Shown: positions 18,016 to 29,557, counted from the first letter of the stretch. The stretch: 64,000 nt of DNA from Yoonia maritima (GCF_003003285.1 NZ_PVTP01000014.1:1-64000); one strand, 5' to 3'. Translations and numbers: made by a program. Notes: generated from the letters alone by a model not told the origin.

Positions 18016-18530
18016 TGACCGTCCCAATCTTGCGCACGCAACGGCTTGTCTTGCGTGCGCTTACCTCTAAAGATCTTGAAGATGTGCTGCGATACGCTGG
18101 CGATTACGAGATATCTCAGTGGTTGGTTGTGGTGCCGCATCCATACACATGGTCCGATGCCGAAACCTTCCTTCAGATGGATTTGGCAGGCGAACTAGGT
18201 AATCTTTGGGTTATCACAAAAGATGACGCGTTTATTGGTGTCGTTTCAACCGGTAAAGGCCTTGGCTACTGGCTTGTACCGTCGTGTTGGGGGCAGGGGA
18301 TTATGACCGAAGCTGTGCATTCGGTCCTCAGTTTTCATTTCTCGGATTCTGAAGAAACCGAGATCAATTCCAGCTATTTCGTTGGGAACCATGGTTCGCG
18401 TCGTGTTTTGGAAAAGCTCGGATTTGTGGATGTTGGGGCAAAGGTTCAATTCTCTGTCTCGCGCGGTGCAAATGTTGATTCCCGAGTTGTGAAATTGAGC
18501 CGCGCACGGTGGGGCCAGATGAATGGATAA
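18015..18530 (+). CDS. GNAT N-acetyltransferase, second of three in tandem
   Basis: A 171-residue RimJ/RimL-like GNAT protein with TQRLVLRALTSKDLEDVLRY, acetyl-CoA loop segment LVPSCWGQGIMTEAVHSVLS, and NHGSRRVLEKLGF. It overlaps both neighbours in the tandem set (TAATG upstream, eight bases downstream), so the three are translated as one unit. The glutamine-glycine loop is more canonical than in the first copy. Confidence 0.85.
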   Translation: MTVPILRTQRLVLRALTSKDLEDVLRYAGDYEISQWLVVVPHPYTWSDAETFLQMDLAGELGNLWVITKDDAFIGVVSTGKGLGYWLVPSCWGQGIMTEAVHSVLSFHFSDSEETEINSSYFVGNHGSRRVLEKLGFVDVGAKVQFSVSRGANVDSRVVKLSRARWGQMNG

Positions 18531-19020
18531 TCTAACATATCGCGATCTGCGCTCTGAGGACACGGATGCATTGCATGCGATTGTCAGTGACTGGGACGTC
18601 GTCCGTCAAATGGGAAGCTGGCCTTGGCCGCCGCAGTATCGCTTTACTGAATCGCGTTGTACCACTTATAAAGGTGTTGGGTTCGTTTGGGGGTTATTTG
18701 CTCCTAAACTCATTGGAATGGTTGCGGTCACTGAGGGCGAGCTTGGGTATCTTCTTGCCCGCGAATATTGGGGGCGGGGTATCGTGACCGCGATGGCACG
18801 TACTGCGATTAATCACGGGTTTCGCGAGCCTGTACTACAAGAAATTACCGCGAGTATTTGGGGCGACAATGCTGGATCAAGGCGGGTCTTAACGAAACTT
18901 GGGTTTACCAAGACGGCGGATGGTATCGAACATGCTCTTGCCCGTGGTGAAGACACGTCGTCACACTATTATAGTCTATCGCGCGATGTCTGGCACCGCT
19001 TGAGGTGTGACGCACAATAG
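18523..19020 (+). CDS. GNAT N-acetyltransferase, third of three in tandem
   Basis: A 165-residue GNAT protein whose loop LAREYWGRGIVTAMARTAIN is the most canonical of the three, followed by NAGSRRVLTKLGFTKT. The ATG lies inside the preceding coding region. It ends 38 bases before obgE, so it may share its transcript with the GTPase gene. Sequence resemblance among the three suggests old tandem duplication with strong divergence. Confidence 0.85.
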   Translation: MDNLTYRDLRSEDTDALHAIVSDWDVVRQMGSWPWPPQYRFTESRCTTYKGVGFVWGLFAPKLIGMVAVTEGELGYLLAREYWGRGIVTAMARTAINHGFREPVLQEITASIWGDNAGSRRVLTKLGFTKTADGIEHALARGEDTSSHYYSLSRDVWHRLRCDAQ

Positions 19021-19037
19021 ACTATCGGCACATCTGA

Positions 19038-21199
<2,162 letters not shown>

Positions 21200-21210
21200 G
21201 AGGTCTAAAA

Positions 21211-22476
21211 ATGAACGAGCAAACGCAAATCGCGACGATGATGACCGAAATTGGCGCGGCTGCCCGCGCTGCGGCTACCGTGCTTGCAACTGCTCCGGCG
21301 GCGTCGAAAGAAAAGGCGCTGAATGCCGCTGCAGATGCCGTTTGGGATCAGCGTGATGTAATTATTGCGGCGAACAAACAGGACATGGCTTTTGGGGCGG
21401 ACAAAGGGCTGTCGCCATCTATGATGGATCGTTTGATGTTGAACGAAGATCGGATTGCAGGAATTGTGTCTGGCTTGCGTGCGATTGCTGGCCAAGATGA
21501 TCCTATCGGTGCCGTCACCGAAGAATGGACCCAGCCGACTGGTCTGAACATTAAACGTGTGCGTACCCCGATTGGAGTGATCGGTGTGATTTATGAAAGC
21601 CGTCCGAATGTGACGGCAGATGCTGGTGCACTTTGCTTGAAATCTGGCAATGCCGTGGTGTTGCGCGGCGGCTCTGAAAGCTTTCATTCAAGCCAAGCGA
21701 TTCATGCCTGTCTGGTTGCTGGGCTTAAGGCCGCTGGTCTGCCAGAGGCGTCAATTCAATTGATCCCAACACGCGACCGCGCTGCCGTCTCTGCAATGAT
21801 TCAAGCGACAGATTATATCGATGTGATCGTACCGCGCGGTGGTAAGGGGCTTGTTGGATTAGTTCAGCGCGAGGCCCGCGTGCCGGTGTTCGCCCACCTA
21901 GAAGGTATTTGCCACATCTACGTTGATGCAAGCGCCGACTTAGCAAAAGCACGTGCGGTTTTGATTAATGCTAAAACACGTCGGACTGGGATTTGTGGAT
22001 CGGCGGAATGTTTATTGGTCGATCAGGCGTTTTTCGACAAACACGGGGATGTTTTAACCCGCGACCTTTTGGATGCTGGGGTTGAGGTGCGCGCGTCTGG
22101 TACGCTCGCTGAAACAGCAGGCACAGTTCAGGCAAAGCCTGATGACTTTGGACATGAGTTCTTGGACATGATTATCGCGGCGAAAACCGTGGATGGCATC
22201 AATGGTGCGATTGCACACATCCGCGAATTCGGTTCAAATCACACGGATGCGATCATTGCAGAAGATGATAGTGTCGCCGATCAGTTTTTCCGTGACCTTG
22301 ATAGCGCGATCTTGATGCGCAATGCGTCGACCCAATTTGCGGATGGCGGTGAATTTGGAATGGGTGCTGAGATTGGGATTGCGACTGGCAAACTGCATGC
22401 ACGTGGTCCTGTTGGTGCAGTACAGCTAACCAGCTTCAAATACCTTGTGACAGGTGACGGAACGGTGCGTAGCTAA
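21211..22476 (+). CDS. proA: Gamma-glutamyl phosphate reductase
   Basis: This NADPH-dependent enzyme makes glutamate semialdehyde from the ProB product. The 421 residues are of the aldehyde dehydrogenase fold, with [34 protein letters not shown], and the active-site cysteine in [13 protein letters not shown]. It directly follows proB. Its TAA overlaps by two bases the stop of the convergent chpT gene. Confidence 0.97.
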   Translation: MNEQTQIATMMTEIGAAARAAATVLATAPAASKEKALNAAADAVWDQRDVIIAANKQDMAFGADKGLSPSMMDRLMLNEDRIAGIVSGLRAIAGQDDPIGAVTEEWTQPTGLNIKRVRTPIGVIGVIYESRPNVTADAGALCLKSGNAVVLRGGSESFHSSQAIHACLVAGLKAAGLPEASIQLIPTRDRAAVSAMIQATDYIDVIVPRGGKGLVGLVQREARVPVFAHLEGICHIYVDASADLAKARAVLINAKTRRTGICGSAECLLVDQAFFDKHGDVLTRDLLDAGVEVRASGTLAETAGTVQAKPDDFGHEFLDMIIAAKTVDGINGAIAHIREFGSNHTDAIIAEDDSVADQFFRDLDSAILMRNASTQFADGGEFGMGAEIGIATGKLHARGPVGAVQLTSFKYLVTGDGTVRS

Positions 22477-23063
22477 AACTGCGCGTTGAGCATGGTATCG
22501 CCAGCGGTGAAAGTAAGCTGGCGATCTGCCTCAGCAAGGGCCGTTGGCAACAGCGCAAATTGGACCTGCGCGGCAGTGTGAACAAGGTTGGTATTGGGGG
22601 CGGTAATACTACCCCATAGATCGGCGTCAAAGTTCACGCGTTTTGCACGAGCTTCAAAGAACCAAGCATCCCCGTCCTGCTTGATGACCACGTCACCGCC
22701 AACAGGAAGCGCAGTTTCAAAGCAAAGCAAGACCAACAGCGCTGATCGCACACAGCGTCGTTGCTGATCACCTTGGATATCCCAATGAAAAGTGTTGCGA
22801 CCCCCTTGCGATATTGCTGCGAGAATGCTGCGTATCTCGGTGCTGCTGATGCGTTGGCCATCGGCCGCAGCACCAAATGCAATTCTGAATAATCTGATTC
22901 GAGCGTTGGCATTTTCTACGCTGTCGTTAATCAACGACATTTCGGGAGCTGTGTTGCCGCTGGTTAACGTCAAAAGTTCAACCCCATTGCCGATTGCCCC
23001 AATAGGGCTGATAAGGTCGTGGCAAATACGTGAACCCACAAGTGCGGCCAGATCTGGTTGCAT
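22473..23063 (-). CDS. chpT: Histidine phosphotransferase ChpT
   Basis: ChpT relays phosphate from the CckA hybrid kinase to CtrA (and CpdR) in the alphaproteobacterial cell-cycle pathway. The N-terminal helical hairpin carries the phospho-acceptor histidine in [20 protein letters not shown] (His15), and the C-terminal half is the degenerate ATPase-like domain. At 196 residues it fits the family. Its ribosome site AAGGAG sits in the 29-base gap to a divergent DUF3553 gene. ctrA itself lies about 20 kb away in the same window. Confidence 0.9.
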   Translation of the reverse strand: MQPDLAALVGSRICHDLISPIGAIGNGVELLTLTSGNTAPEMSLINDSVENANARIRLFRIAFGAAADGQRISSTEIRSILAAISQGGRNTFHWDIQGDQQRRCVRSALLVLLCFETALPVGGDVVIKQDGDAWFFEARAKRVNFDADLWGSITAPNTNLVHTAAQVQFALLPTALAEADRQLTFTAGDTMLNAQF

Positions 23064-23092
23064 GGCGCGGTCTCCTTTTGGAGGGAAGTTGA

Positions 23093-23272
23093 ATGATAGG
23101 CATGAATGCCATTTTAGAACCGGGAATGTTGGTACGTAATCCTACCCAGCCAGATTGGGGCGTGGGGCAGGTACAGTCAAACGTTGGCGGGAAAATTACG
23201 GTAAACTTTCGTGAAGAAGGCAAGGTTGTGATTGATGGGGCACGACTGGGTCTCATCTTGGTTGATCAATAG
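23093..23272 (+). CDS. Small DUF3553 family protein
   Basis: A 59-residue protein with the DUF3553 pattern: NAILEPGMLVRNPTQPDWG, GQVQSNVGGKITVNFREEGK, and VVIDGARLGL near the end. It probably folds as a small SH3-like beta barrel, similar to domains found at the C terminus of some helicases; its role is unknown. GGAGGG precedes the ATG; a second ATG nine bases downstream is an alternative start. It is divergent from chpT. Confidence 0.85.
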   Translation: MIGMNAILEPGMLVRNPTQPDWGVGQVQSNVGGKITVNFREEGKVVIDGARLGLILVDQ

Positions 23273-23372
23273 TTAAAGTCCGTTGTTTAGACGTATCGTC
23301 ACAATGGTTGTCAAATCGTTAATGCCGCAGTAGAAACCGCGATCTAAGCCAGAGGCTCTGACACAGATATAT

Positions 23373-24149
23373 ATGTCTTACCACGCACCACAGTTTCAGA
23401 TTTCGTTGGCTCAGTCTCATGATGACATCCAAGCTGCGCAGCGTCTGCGCTACGACGTGTTCGTGCGTGAATTGGGGGGTGGCGGTGATATGGTGGATCA
23501 TGACGCCCAGCTTGAAAAAGATAGCTTTGACCTTTTTGCAGTCCATCTATTGCTACGTGATCTTGCGCGCCCGGCAGAAGATCAGGTTGTCGGAGTTTAT
23601 CGTTTGTTGACCGAAGACCGGGCTGTAGATGCAGGCCAGTTTTACTGCGAAGATGAATTTGATCTGTCTGTGCTAAAGGCAAGCGGCAAGCGATTGCTCG
23701 AATTGGGTCGATCGTGTTTGCACCCAGATTATCGTGGCGGAACGGCGATGATGCATCTGTGGTGCGCGCTTGCGGATTACGTGCACCGCGAGAAGATTGA
23801 TGTCATGTTTGGCGCCGCATCATTTCACGGCACCGATACGCAGGCTTTGGCGGGACCGCTGAGCTTGCTCTATCATCGGCATCTCGCGCCAACCGAATTA
23901 CGCGTCACAGCAACAGGACCCAATGCCGCGTTGATGAATCTGCTGCCGGAAGATCAGATCGACCGGGTTTTAGCGATGCGTGATACACCGGCATTGATCA
24001 AAGCGTATTTGCGACTTGGCGGGGCTGTCGGCGATGGCGCGTTTGTTGATCATGCATTCAATACCATCGATATTTGTTTGATTTTGGCAGCAGATAGGGT
24101 CTCTACTTTGCAGAGCAATTTCTATGCTAAAGGCAATTCCCGTGTCTAA
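23373..24149 (+). CDS. olsB: L-ornithine N-alpha-acyltransferase
   Basis: OlsB transfers a 3-hydroxy fatty acid from acyl carrier protein to ornithine, giving lyso-ornithine lipid. The 258-residue GNAT-like (hemolysin-type) protein has AQRLRYDVFVRELGGGGDM and LELGRSCLHPDYRGGTAMMH, typical of OlsB. It overlaps the olsA start by 26 bases, so the pathway is encoded as a coupled pair. Ornithine lipids are phosphorus-free membrane lipids, useful in phosphate-poor seawater. Confidence 0.93.
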   Translation: MSYHAPQFQISLAQSHDDIQAAQRLRYDVFVRELGGGGDMVDHDAQLEKDSFDLFAVHLLLRDLARPAEDQVVGVYRLLTEDRAVDAGQFYCEDEFDLSVLKASGKRLLELGRSCLHPDYRGGTAMMHLWCALADYVHREKIDVMFGAASFHGTDTQALAGPLSLLYHRHLAPTELRVTATGPNAALMNLLPEDQIDRVLAMRDTPALIKAYLRLGGAVGDGAFVDHAFNTIDICLILAADRVSTLQSNFYAKGNSRV

Positions 24150-24981
24150 CGCATGGACAAGCACTGATATGCCGCCCCGATTACATATCGGCTGGGCAGG
24201 ATGGCTGCGGGTTATTGCCCGTGCCGTGCCGTTGATCGTTTTGGTATTTGGTGGATTGGTTGTGTTACTGTTTGTCCGGCTGATTGAACGCCCCATTTGT
24301 GGGTTAGGTCGGCCTGTGACCCCATATATTACGCAATTCGTGTGTCGTGGTGCATTTGTTTTGCTTGGCATCCGGTTCAACAGTGTTGGTATCCCCATGA
24401 AAAACGGAGGCGCAGTGGTCGCGAACCATGCGTCATGGCTTGATATTTTTGCGCTGAATGCGCGCAAACGGATCTATTTCGTTGCAAAGAAAGAAGTGTC
24501 GGCCTGGCCCGGCATTGGTTGGCTTGCGCGGGCAACAGGGACGTTGTTTATTAAACGGTCGCGTACTGCCGCTGCAGAGCAGGTCGCAATGTTCAAAGAA
24601 CGCCTTGCCGTCGGGCACAGGTTGTTGTTTTTTCCCGAGGGCACATCGACAGATGGACTGCAGGTTTTACCATTTAAACCGACGCTATTTGCGGCATTCT
24701 TTGACCCAGCCCTACGTGATCAATTGTCGGTGCAAGCTGTAACTGTCATCTATCATGCCCCAACCGGAGAAGACGCGCGGTTTTACGGCTGGTGGGGGGA
24801 TATGGATTTTGGCCCACATTTGCTATCGACATTGGCTGCAAAACATCAAGGTGGTGTGACTGTTGTCTACCACCCGCCAGTTCAGCTTAGCGATTTCGAA
24901 GACCGTAAGGCTTTGGCTAAAACGCTGGAAAATACGGTGCGCGCGGGTCTAGACCGCCATAGCAAGACGCAGATCGGATAG
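24124..24981 (+). CDS. olsA: Lyso-ornithine lipid O-acyltransferase (PlsC family)
   Basis: This enzyme adds the second acyl chain to lyso-ornithine lipid. It has an N-terminal membrane anchor (about residues 30-52), the acyltransferase HX4D motif NHASWLD (His102, Asp107), and the substrate motif FPEGTSTDG. It starts inside olsB. Its last 33 bases overlap the convergent thiE-like gene on the opposite strand. Without OlsB beside it, it would be called a generic 1-acylglycerol-3-phosphate acyltransferase. Confidence 0.92.
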   Translation: MLKAIPVSNAWTSTDMPPRLHIGWAGWLRVIARAVPLIVLVFGGLVVLLFVRLIERPICGLGRPVTPYITQFVCRGAFVLLGIRFNSVGIPMKNGGAVVANHASWLDIFALNARKRIYFVAKKEVSAWPGIGWLARATGTLFIKRSRTAAAEQVAMFKERLAVGHRLLFFPEGTSTDGLQVLPFKPTLFAAFFDPALRDQLSVQAVTVIYHAPTGEDARFYGWWGDMDFGPHLLSTLAAKHQGGVTVVYHPPVQLSDFEDRKALAKTLENTVRAGLDRHSKTQIG

Positions 24982-25575
24982 GGCCTTCGCCGGATTTTCT
25001 GAACGCCAGATTTCTTCTCCGATACCAAAGAAATCTGTGTGCGGCGCAAGCGCGCGAATAAGTTCAATATCCAATGCGCCTTCTGCGACGACCGGTACTT
25101 CGATCATCATTGACCACCATTCGAACAAATCAAGACCTGCTTGTTCACCTGCGCCCAGCGTGGATTTTCCAATGGGGCCAAAGCTAACGTAATCAGCACC
25201 CATTTCTCCGGCAGACATCCCTTCGTGGCTGGATGTGCCACAGAACGTGCCGACGATCGCGTCTTCGCCCAGTTCTTTGCGCGTCTTGATGACTGATTTG
25301 GCCGCGTCCAGCAGGTGTATGCCATCAAGGCCAAGCCGTTCAACCATCATAATATGGCTATCGATCACAAGCGCCACATCACGGGCATGTGTGACTTCGC
25401 GAAGGGCGTCGGCGGCTTTACCGATCCGAGTTTCATCTTTCGTGCCAATCGCAAGGCGTACACAGGCAACTTCGGTGCTATCGAGGCATGCCGCAAGTTG
25501 GTCTGGGTAGGTTGACAGATCGAACTCTGATGGGGTGATCAGGTAGATTTGTGGCTGTTCAACGGCGTCTGACAT
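24949..25575 (-). CDS. Divergent thiamine phosphate synthase-like (ThiE/TenI) protein
   Basis: A 208-residue TIM-barrel protein of the ThiE/TenI family: YLITPSEFDLSTYP at the N terminus, LDGIHLLDAAKSV, and EMGADYVSFGPIG. The usual phosphate-binding GG motif (AIGGI) is replaced by AEGALD, and the VQLR.K motif by VRLAIGTKD, so true thiamine phosphate synthase activity is doubtful. No other thiamine gene is nearby. It overlaps olsA tail-to-tail by 33 bases. Confidence 0.75.
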   Translation of the reverse strand: MSDAVEQPQIYLITPSEFDLSTYPDQLAACLDSTEVACVRLAIGTKDETRIGKAADALREVTHARDVALVIDSHIMMVERLGLDGIHLLDAAKSVIKTRKELGEDAIVGTFCGTSSHEGMSAGEMGADYVSFGPIGKSTLGAGEQAGLDLFEWWSMMIEVPVVAEGALDIELIRALAPHTDFFGIGEEIWRSENPAKALSDLRLAMAV

Positions 25576-25748
25576 GGGCGTGTGTTCCGAATTAATCTTG
25601 GTTCATGGCGTTCTAGCTGGGTTTGTGACGCTTGGCTATGGCTTCGGTTAGGCTCTCAGTCATAATCAACGCACGCCCAAGCCATAGGGTTTCCTTGCGT
25701 TGCGATACGCGCCGTCGTATCACGCCAGCCGATATCAAAGGAAGTCCG

Positions 25749-26489
25749 ATGCCAAGCTCTGATCCGCAACCTGCTTTTGTCTTGATCCGCCCACAGATGG
25801 GTGAAAACATTGGTGCGGCAGCGCGCGCAATGTGGAATTTTGGGCTGGACCGCATGCGGATCGTTGACCCACGTGATGGATGGCCAAATCAAAAAGCCGT
25901 TGTCATGGCCAGCGGTGCGGGACGATTGCTTGATGAGGCGCAGTTGTTTGAGGATACACCGAGCGCCATTGGTGACTGCGATTTCGTATATGCGACAACT
26001 GCGCGCCCGCGTGATTTAACAAAGCCGATTTTCACACCCGAGGCTGCCATGAAAGATGCGCGCGCACGTATTGCTGCGGGCGGTAAGGTCGCAGTGTTGT
26101 TTGGTCCGGAACGTGCGGGCATGGAAAACGACGATATTGCGCGGGCGAATGCAATTATTTCAGTGCCTGTTAATCCAGAATTCGCCTCACTGAACCTTGC
26201 GCAATGTGTATTGTTAACGGGTTATGAATGGCGCCGCGAGGCAGTACCAACTGACGATGTGACCAATTCCGCAGTTGGTGAATGGGCTGAGCAGGTCGAG
26301 ATTGAAAAGCTGAGCGAACACTATGAGCAACGTCTTGACGATGCGGGGTTCTTTTACCCAGAACATAAGGCCGCGAGCATGAAGGTGAACCTGCGTAACC
26401 TTTGGTCGCGTATGCCGCTGACGCGTGCTGATGTGCAGATGCTACATGGTGTTATGCGCCAAATGGTGCGCTGGAAAGAACGGGGGTAG
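25749..26489 (+). CDS. trmJ: tRNA/rRNA 2'-O-methyltransferase, TrmJ type (SPOUT family)
   Basis: This SPOUT enzyme methylates the ribose at position 32 of tRNAs. ATG 25749 (MPSSDPQPAFVLIRPQMGEN) is chosen, since the upstream extension lacks homology, giving 246 residues. Motifs are ENIGAAARAMWNFGL, VLFGPERAGMENDDI and SLNLAQCVLLTGYEW, the knot region that binds S-adenosylmethionine. A helical C-terminal extension follows. The stop codon lies in a palindromic repeat. Confidence 0.88.
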   Translation: MPSSDPQPAFVLIRPQMGENIGAAARAMWNFGLDRMRIVDPRDGWPNQKAVVMASGAGRLLDEAQLFEDTPSAIGDCDFVYATTARPRDLTKPIFTPEAAMKDARARIAAGGKVAVLFGPERAGMENDDIARANAIISVPVNPEFASLNLAQCVLLTGYEWRREAVPTDDVTNSAVGEWAEQVEIEKLSEHYEQRLDDAGFFYPEHKAASMKVNLRNLWSRMPLTRADVQMLHGVMRQMVRWKERG

Positions 26490-26510
26490 GTGGATCAAGA
26501 TCCACCCTAC
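26486..26510. repeat. Short palindromic element at the 3' end of trmJ
   Basis: GTAGG.TGGATC and GATCCA.CCCTAC form an almost perfect inverted repeat with an AA loop, starting on the trmJ stop codon. No U-tract follows. Elements of this kind (GTAGGGTGG...) are dispersed in some marine bacterial genomes; it could act as a transcript-end stabiliser or weak terminator. Confidence 0.5.
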
Positions 26511-26590
26511 GTGGTCTTGCGGCATCCTGCCGCTTGCAGAGGCCATGTCACAGCCCTAGTTTCCAATTCAAGACATATCCGGAGGCCATA

Positions 26591-27724
26591 ATGGCAACAA
26601 AGCGTTCAATTTTCGAAGAAGTCGGAGATACCCCAAAGCAAGTCGCAGCGCCGGGGGCGATTGATCGCGCCGGGCAGGGTGCGCGTGGCGGCGTTCGCGC
26701 GTGGTTGTTAGCCCTTTTGGTGATGGTCGTCGTTATGATTGCCGTTGGCGGTTTGACCCGTCTGACGGATAGTGGCCTATCAATTACTGAATGGAAGCCC
26801 GTCACAGGGGCCGTGCCACCGATGGGCGAGGCCGCTTGGGCGGAAGAATTCGCAAAGTATCAGCAAATTCCCGAATACCAGTTGCAAAACAAGGGCATGT
26901 CGCTTTCCGAGTTCAAATCTATCTACTGGTGGGAATGGGGGCATCGCCAGCTTGGTCGTTTGATAGGGTTGGTATGGGCTGTCGGTTTCGTAGTCTTTGT
27001 TGCGATGCGCAAGGTCCCGACCGGTTGGACTAGGCGCTTGTTCGGTATTGGTGCCTTGATTGGTGTGCAGGGTGCAATTGGCTGGTGGATGGTGTCTTCG
27101 GGCCTTGGTGAAGGCATGTTGGACGTCGCATCATATCGATTGGCAACCCATCTAGGGTTGGCGTTTGTCATTGTCGGAATGATCTTCGTTTATGCGTTAC
27201 TGTTGGGGCGTTCGCAGTCTGATTTGCTGCAAGCCCGTCGAAGTGCCGACTTAGGTATGGTGCGCCTGTCGACGTTTCTTGTTGGGTTGGCGTTTATCCA
27301 GATTATCCTTGGCGCGCTGGTTGCGGGTATCGATGCCGGCCGGGGATACCCTGACTGGCCGCTTATGGCGGGTGGTTTTCTTCCGCCAAATCCACTGGAC
27401 ATTACACCAATATGGCGCAACTTTTTCGAAAATGACGGTCTGGTTCAGTTCATGCACCGCATGGCTGGGTACACGTTATTTGCTTATGGCCTGTTCGTGT
27501 TCTTACGCGCGCGCAAATCCGCGAACCGTAAAATTCGGGCGGCATTCCATGGCGTATTTGGGATGATGTTTCTGCAAATGGTTTTAGGCATCTTTACCGT
27601 TATTTATTCAGCGCCGTGGCATATTGCCATTGTACACCAGATCGGTGCTGTCGCCCTTTGGGCGCTGATCCTCCGTGGCCGTTTCTTGGCGCAATATCCA
27701 ATTTCTCAATCTGTCCGAGGCTGA
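26591..27724 (+). CDS. ctaA: Heme A synthase
   Basis: CtaA oxidises heme O to heme A for cytochrome aa3 oxidases. The start is ATG 26591, ten bases after GGAGG, giving 377 residues with eight membrane helices. Heme-ligand regions are visible: WWEWGHRQLGRLIGL, LATHLGLAFVIVGM, FMHRMAGYTLFAYG, and AIVHQIGAVALW. It is the alphaproteobacterial (type 2) form. It precedes an M32 peptidase gene by four bases. Confidence 0.93.
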   Translation: MATKRSIFEEVGDTPKQVAAPGAIDRAGQGARGGVRAWLLALLVMVVVMIAVGGLTRLTDSGLSITEWKPVTGAVPPMGEAAWAEEFAKYQQIPEYQLQNKGMSLSEFKSIYWWEWGHRQLGRLIGLVWAVGFVVFVAMRKVPTGWTRRLFGIGALIGVQGAIGWWMVSSGLGEGMLDVASYRLATHLGLAFVIVGMIFVYALLLGRSQSDLLQARRSADLGMVRLSTFLVGLAFIQIILGALVAGIDAGRGYPDWPLMAGGFLPPNPLDITPIWRNFFENDGLVQFMHRMAGYTLFAYGLFVFLRARKSANRKIRAAFHGVFGMMFLQMVLGIFTVIYSAPWHIAIVHQIGAVALWALILRGRFLAQYPISQSVRG

Positions 27725-27728
27725 CAAC

Positions 27729-29198
27729 ATGACCGCATATGATGACTTGATGCAATTCCAACGTGAGACAGAAGCCTTGGGGCAAGTCGCAGGTCGTCTC
27801 GGTTGGGATCAAGAAACAATGATGCCGGAAGGTGCGACGCCGCAACGCGCCGAAGAACATGGCGCGATGGCGAATGTTTTACATGCGCGCCGGATTGATC
27901 CACGTGTTGGCGATTGGCTGGCAGCCGCTGAAGCGCTTGATGATGTTTCTGCTGCTAATTTGCGTCATATTCAACGAAACTTTGAACGCACGACCAAAGT
28001 CCCAGCTAAGTTGGCTGCAGAGCTGGCAAAAACGACATCGCTTGCACATCGGACTTGGGCGCAGTGCCGTGCAGATGAAAATGTCACAGGTTTTTTGCCC
28101 GTGCTGCAAAAAGTTGTCGATTTACGCAAGGAAGAAGCGGCAGCCGTTGCGGGGAATGCAGATCCATATGACGCGCTTTTGGATGACTATGAAGCGGGTG
28201 CAACAGGCGCCAGCATTGGCGCGATGTTTGACGCGCTTCGTCCGCGATTGGTTGCGTTACGTGCTGCGATTCTCGATAGCGACGCACCCCAAGAGCTGTC
28301 AGGCAATTTTGACGAGGCCGCGCAGCTAGCACTGTCGGAAAAGCTAGCGCTTGCCTTTGGATATACGCTGAATAATGGGCGCATTGATAAGGCGGTGCAT
28401 CCATTTTCGTCGGGTTCTGGAATGGATGTACGGATTACGACACGTACGAATCCCACAGACCCGTTCAATTGTTTTTATTCAACAATCCACGAAGTCGGTC
28501 ACGCGGCCTATGAACAGGGGATTGATGGTCAACATCTGTTAACGCCATTGGGCGCGGGCGTCTCGATGGGCGTTCATGAAAGTCAAAGCCGTATTTACGA
28601 AAACCAATTGGGGCGCAGTCGTGCGTTTACCGGTTGGCTTTATGGCCAGATGCGTGAAAGCTTTGGTGATTTTGGTATTCCGGACGAAGATTCATTCTTT
28701 GCGACGGTGAACCGGGTCAATAACGGCTTTATCCGGACCGAGGCGGACGAGGTCCAGTATAACCTGCACGTATTGCTGCGCTTTGATTTGGAGCGCGCAC
28801 TGATTTCAGGCGACCTAGCCGTCAATGATCTTGAGGCCGCATGGAATGATCGTTTTGCTGCTGATTTTGGATATGAAGTCGATAAACCATCCAATGGTGT
28901 ACTGCAGGATGTGCATTGGTCCGAAGGATTGTTCGGGTATTTCCCGACCTATACGCTTGGCAATGTTTATGCAGGCTGTCTGAATGTAGCTTTACGCAAA
29001 GCAGTACCTAACTTGGATGATGATTTGGCGCGGGGTGATACGTCCGCTGCTACGCATTGGTTGCGTGCGAACCTACAACAATTCGGTGGTTTGCGTTCGC
29101 CGATTGATACAATCACACATGCGACTGGGGAAATCCCTTCAGAAGTACCGTTACTTGACTATTTAGAGCAAAAATTCCGTGGAATTTACGACCTTTGA
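27729..29198 (+). CDS. Carboxypeptidase Taq, M32 family metallopeptidase
   Basis: A 489-residue M32 carboxypeptidase with the zinc motif HEVGHAAYEQG (HExxH), the downstream zinc-ligand region SMGVHESQSRIYEN, and TEADEVQYNLHVLLRFDLE. It removes C-terminal residues in the cytoplasm. ATG 27729 is chosen (MTAYDDLMQFQRETE), only four bases after the ctaA stop. Length and motifs are normal. Confidence 0.93.
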   Translation: MTAYDDLMQFQRETEALGQVAGRLGWDQETMMPEGATPQRAEEHGAMANVLHARRIDPRVGDWLAAAEALDDVSAANLRHIQRNFERTTKVPAKLAAELAKTTSLAHRTWAQCRADENVTGFLPVLQKVVDLRKEEAAAVAGNADPYDALLDDYEAGATGASIGAMFDALRPRLVALRAAILDSDAPQELSGNFDEAAQLALSEKLALAFGYTLNNGRIDKAVHPFSSGSGMDVRITTRTNPTDPFNCFYSTIHEVGHAAYEQGIDGQHLLTPLGAGVSMGVHESQSRIYENQLGRSRAFTGWLYGQMRESFGDFGIPDEDSFFATVNRVNNGFIRTEADEVQYNLHVLLRFDLERALISGDLAVNDLEAAWNDRFAADFGYEVDKPSNGVLQDVHWSEGLFGYFPTYTLGNVYAGCLNVALRKAVPNLDDDLARGDTSAATHWLRANLQQFGGLRSPIDTITHATGEIPSEVPLLDYLEQKFRGIYDL

Positions 29199-29214
29199 GG
29201 TGGTGGGTCACGTA

Positions 29215-29246
29215 ATTGTATCAATATGATTGGGGTGTATTGGTAC
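29215..29246. promoter_or_regulatory. Distal pair of TTGTAT-type repeats, possible MocR sites
   Basis: ATTGTATCAAT (29215-29225) and a GTATTGGTACAA stretch (29237-29248) repeat the motif seen in front of the MocR gene about 350 bases away, on the far side of the DUF1127 gene. They might be secondary regulator sites permitting DNA looping; this is inference. Confidence 0.3.
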
Positions 29247-29314
29247 AAGTGATGTAATTTGGACCAAAAAAGGGGCCGGAGAGTATCCGGCCCAGTCAGG
29301 AAGATGCAAACGTG

Positions 29315-29542
29315 TCAGGCCTGCCAGAAAGGTTTGGAAAGTTCTGCCTGGGCGGTAGACGCATCCAAACCAATATCGTTCAATAGATGCGGTGTTAAGT
29401 CTTTGAGGTGGCGGCGGGTTTTTCGCAGCATATCCCATTTTGTCACGGCCACGGCAAAGCGTACCGCCGCGCGTGCCATCAATGGCATGCTAGGTTGGGA
29501 GCTAAGTGCGGCGAACTGCGCCGCTGGGAGCGCGTGTGACAT
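29315..29542 (-). CDS. DUF1127 small protein
   Basis: The 75-residue protein has the arginine-rich DUF1127 segment in its C-terminal half (MLRKTRRHLKDLTPHLLNDI, then GLDASTAQAELSKPFW). DUF1127 proteins are small alphaproteobacterial proteins, some linked to RNA or phosphate metabolism; function here is unknown. It is divergent from the MocR gene, with the TTGTAT-type repeats in the shared gap, so it is probably controlled by that regulator. Confidence 0.85.
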   Translation of the reverse strand: MSHALPAAQFAALSSQPSMPLMARAAVRFAVAVTKWDMLRKTRRHLKDLTPHLLNDIGLDASTAQAELSKPFWQA

Positions 29543-29557
29543 ATGGAAATTCCTTCA

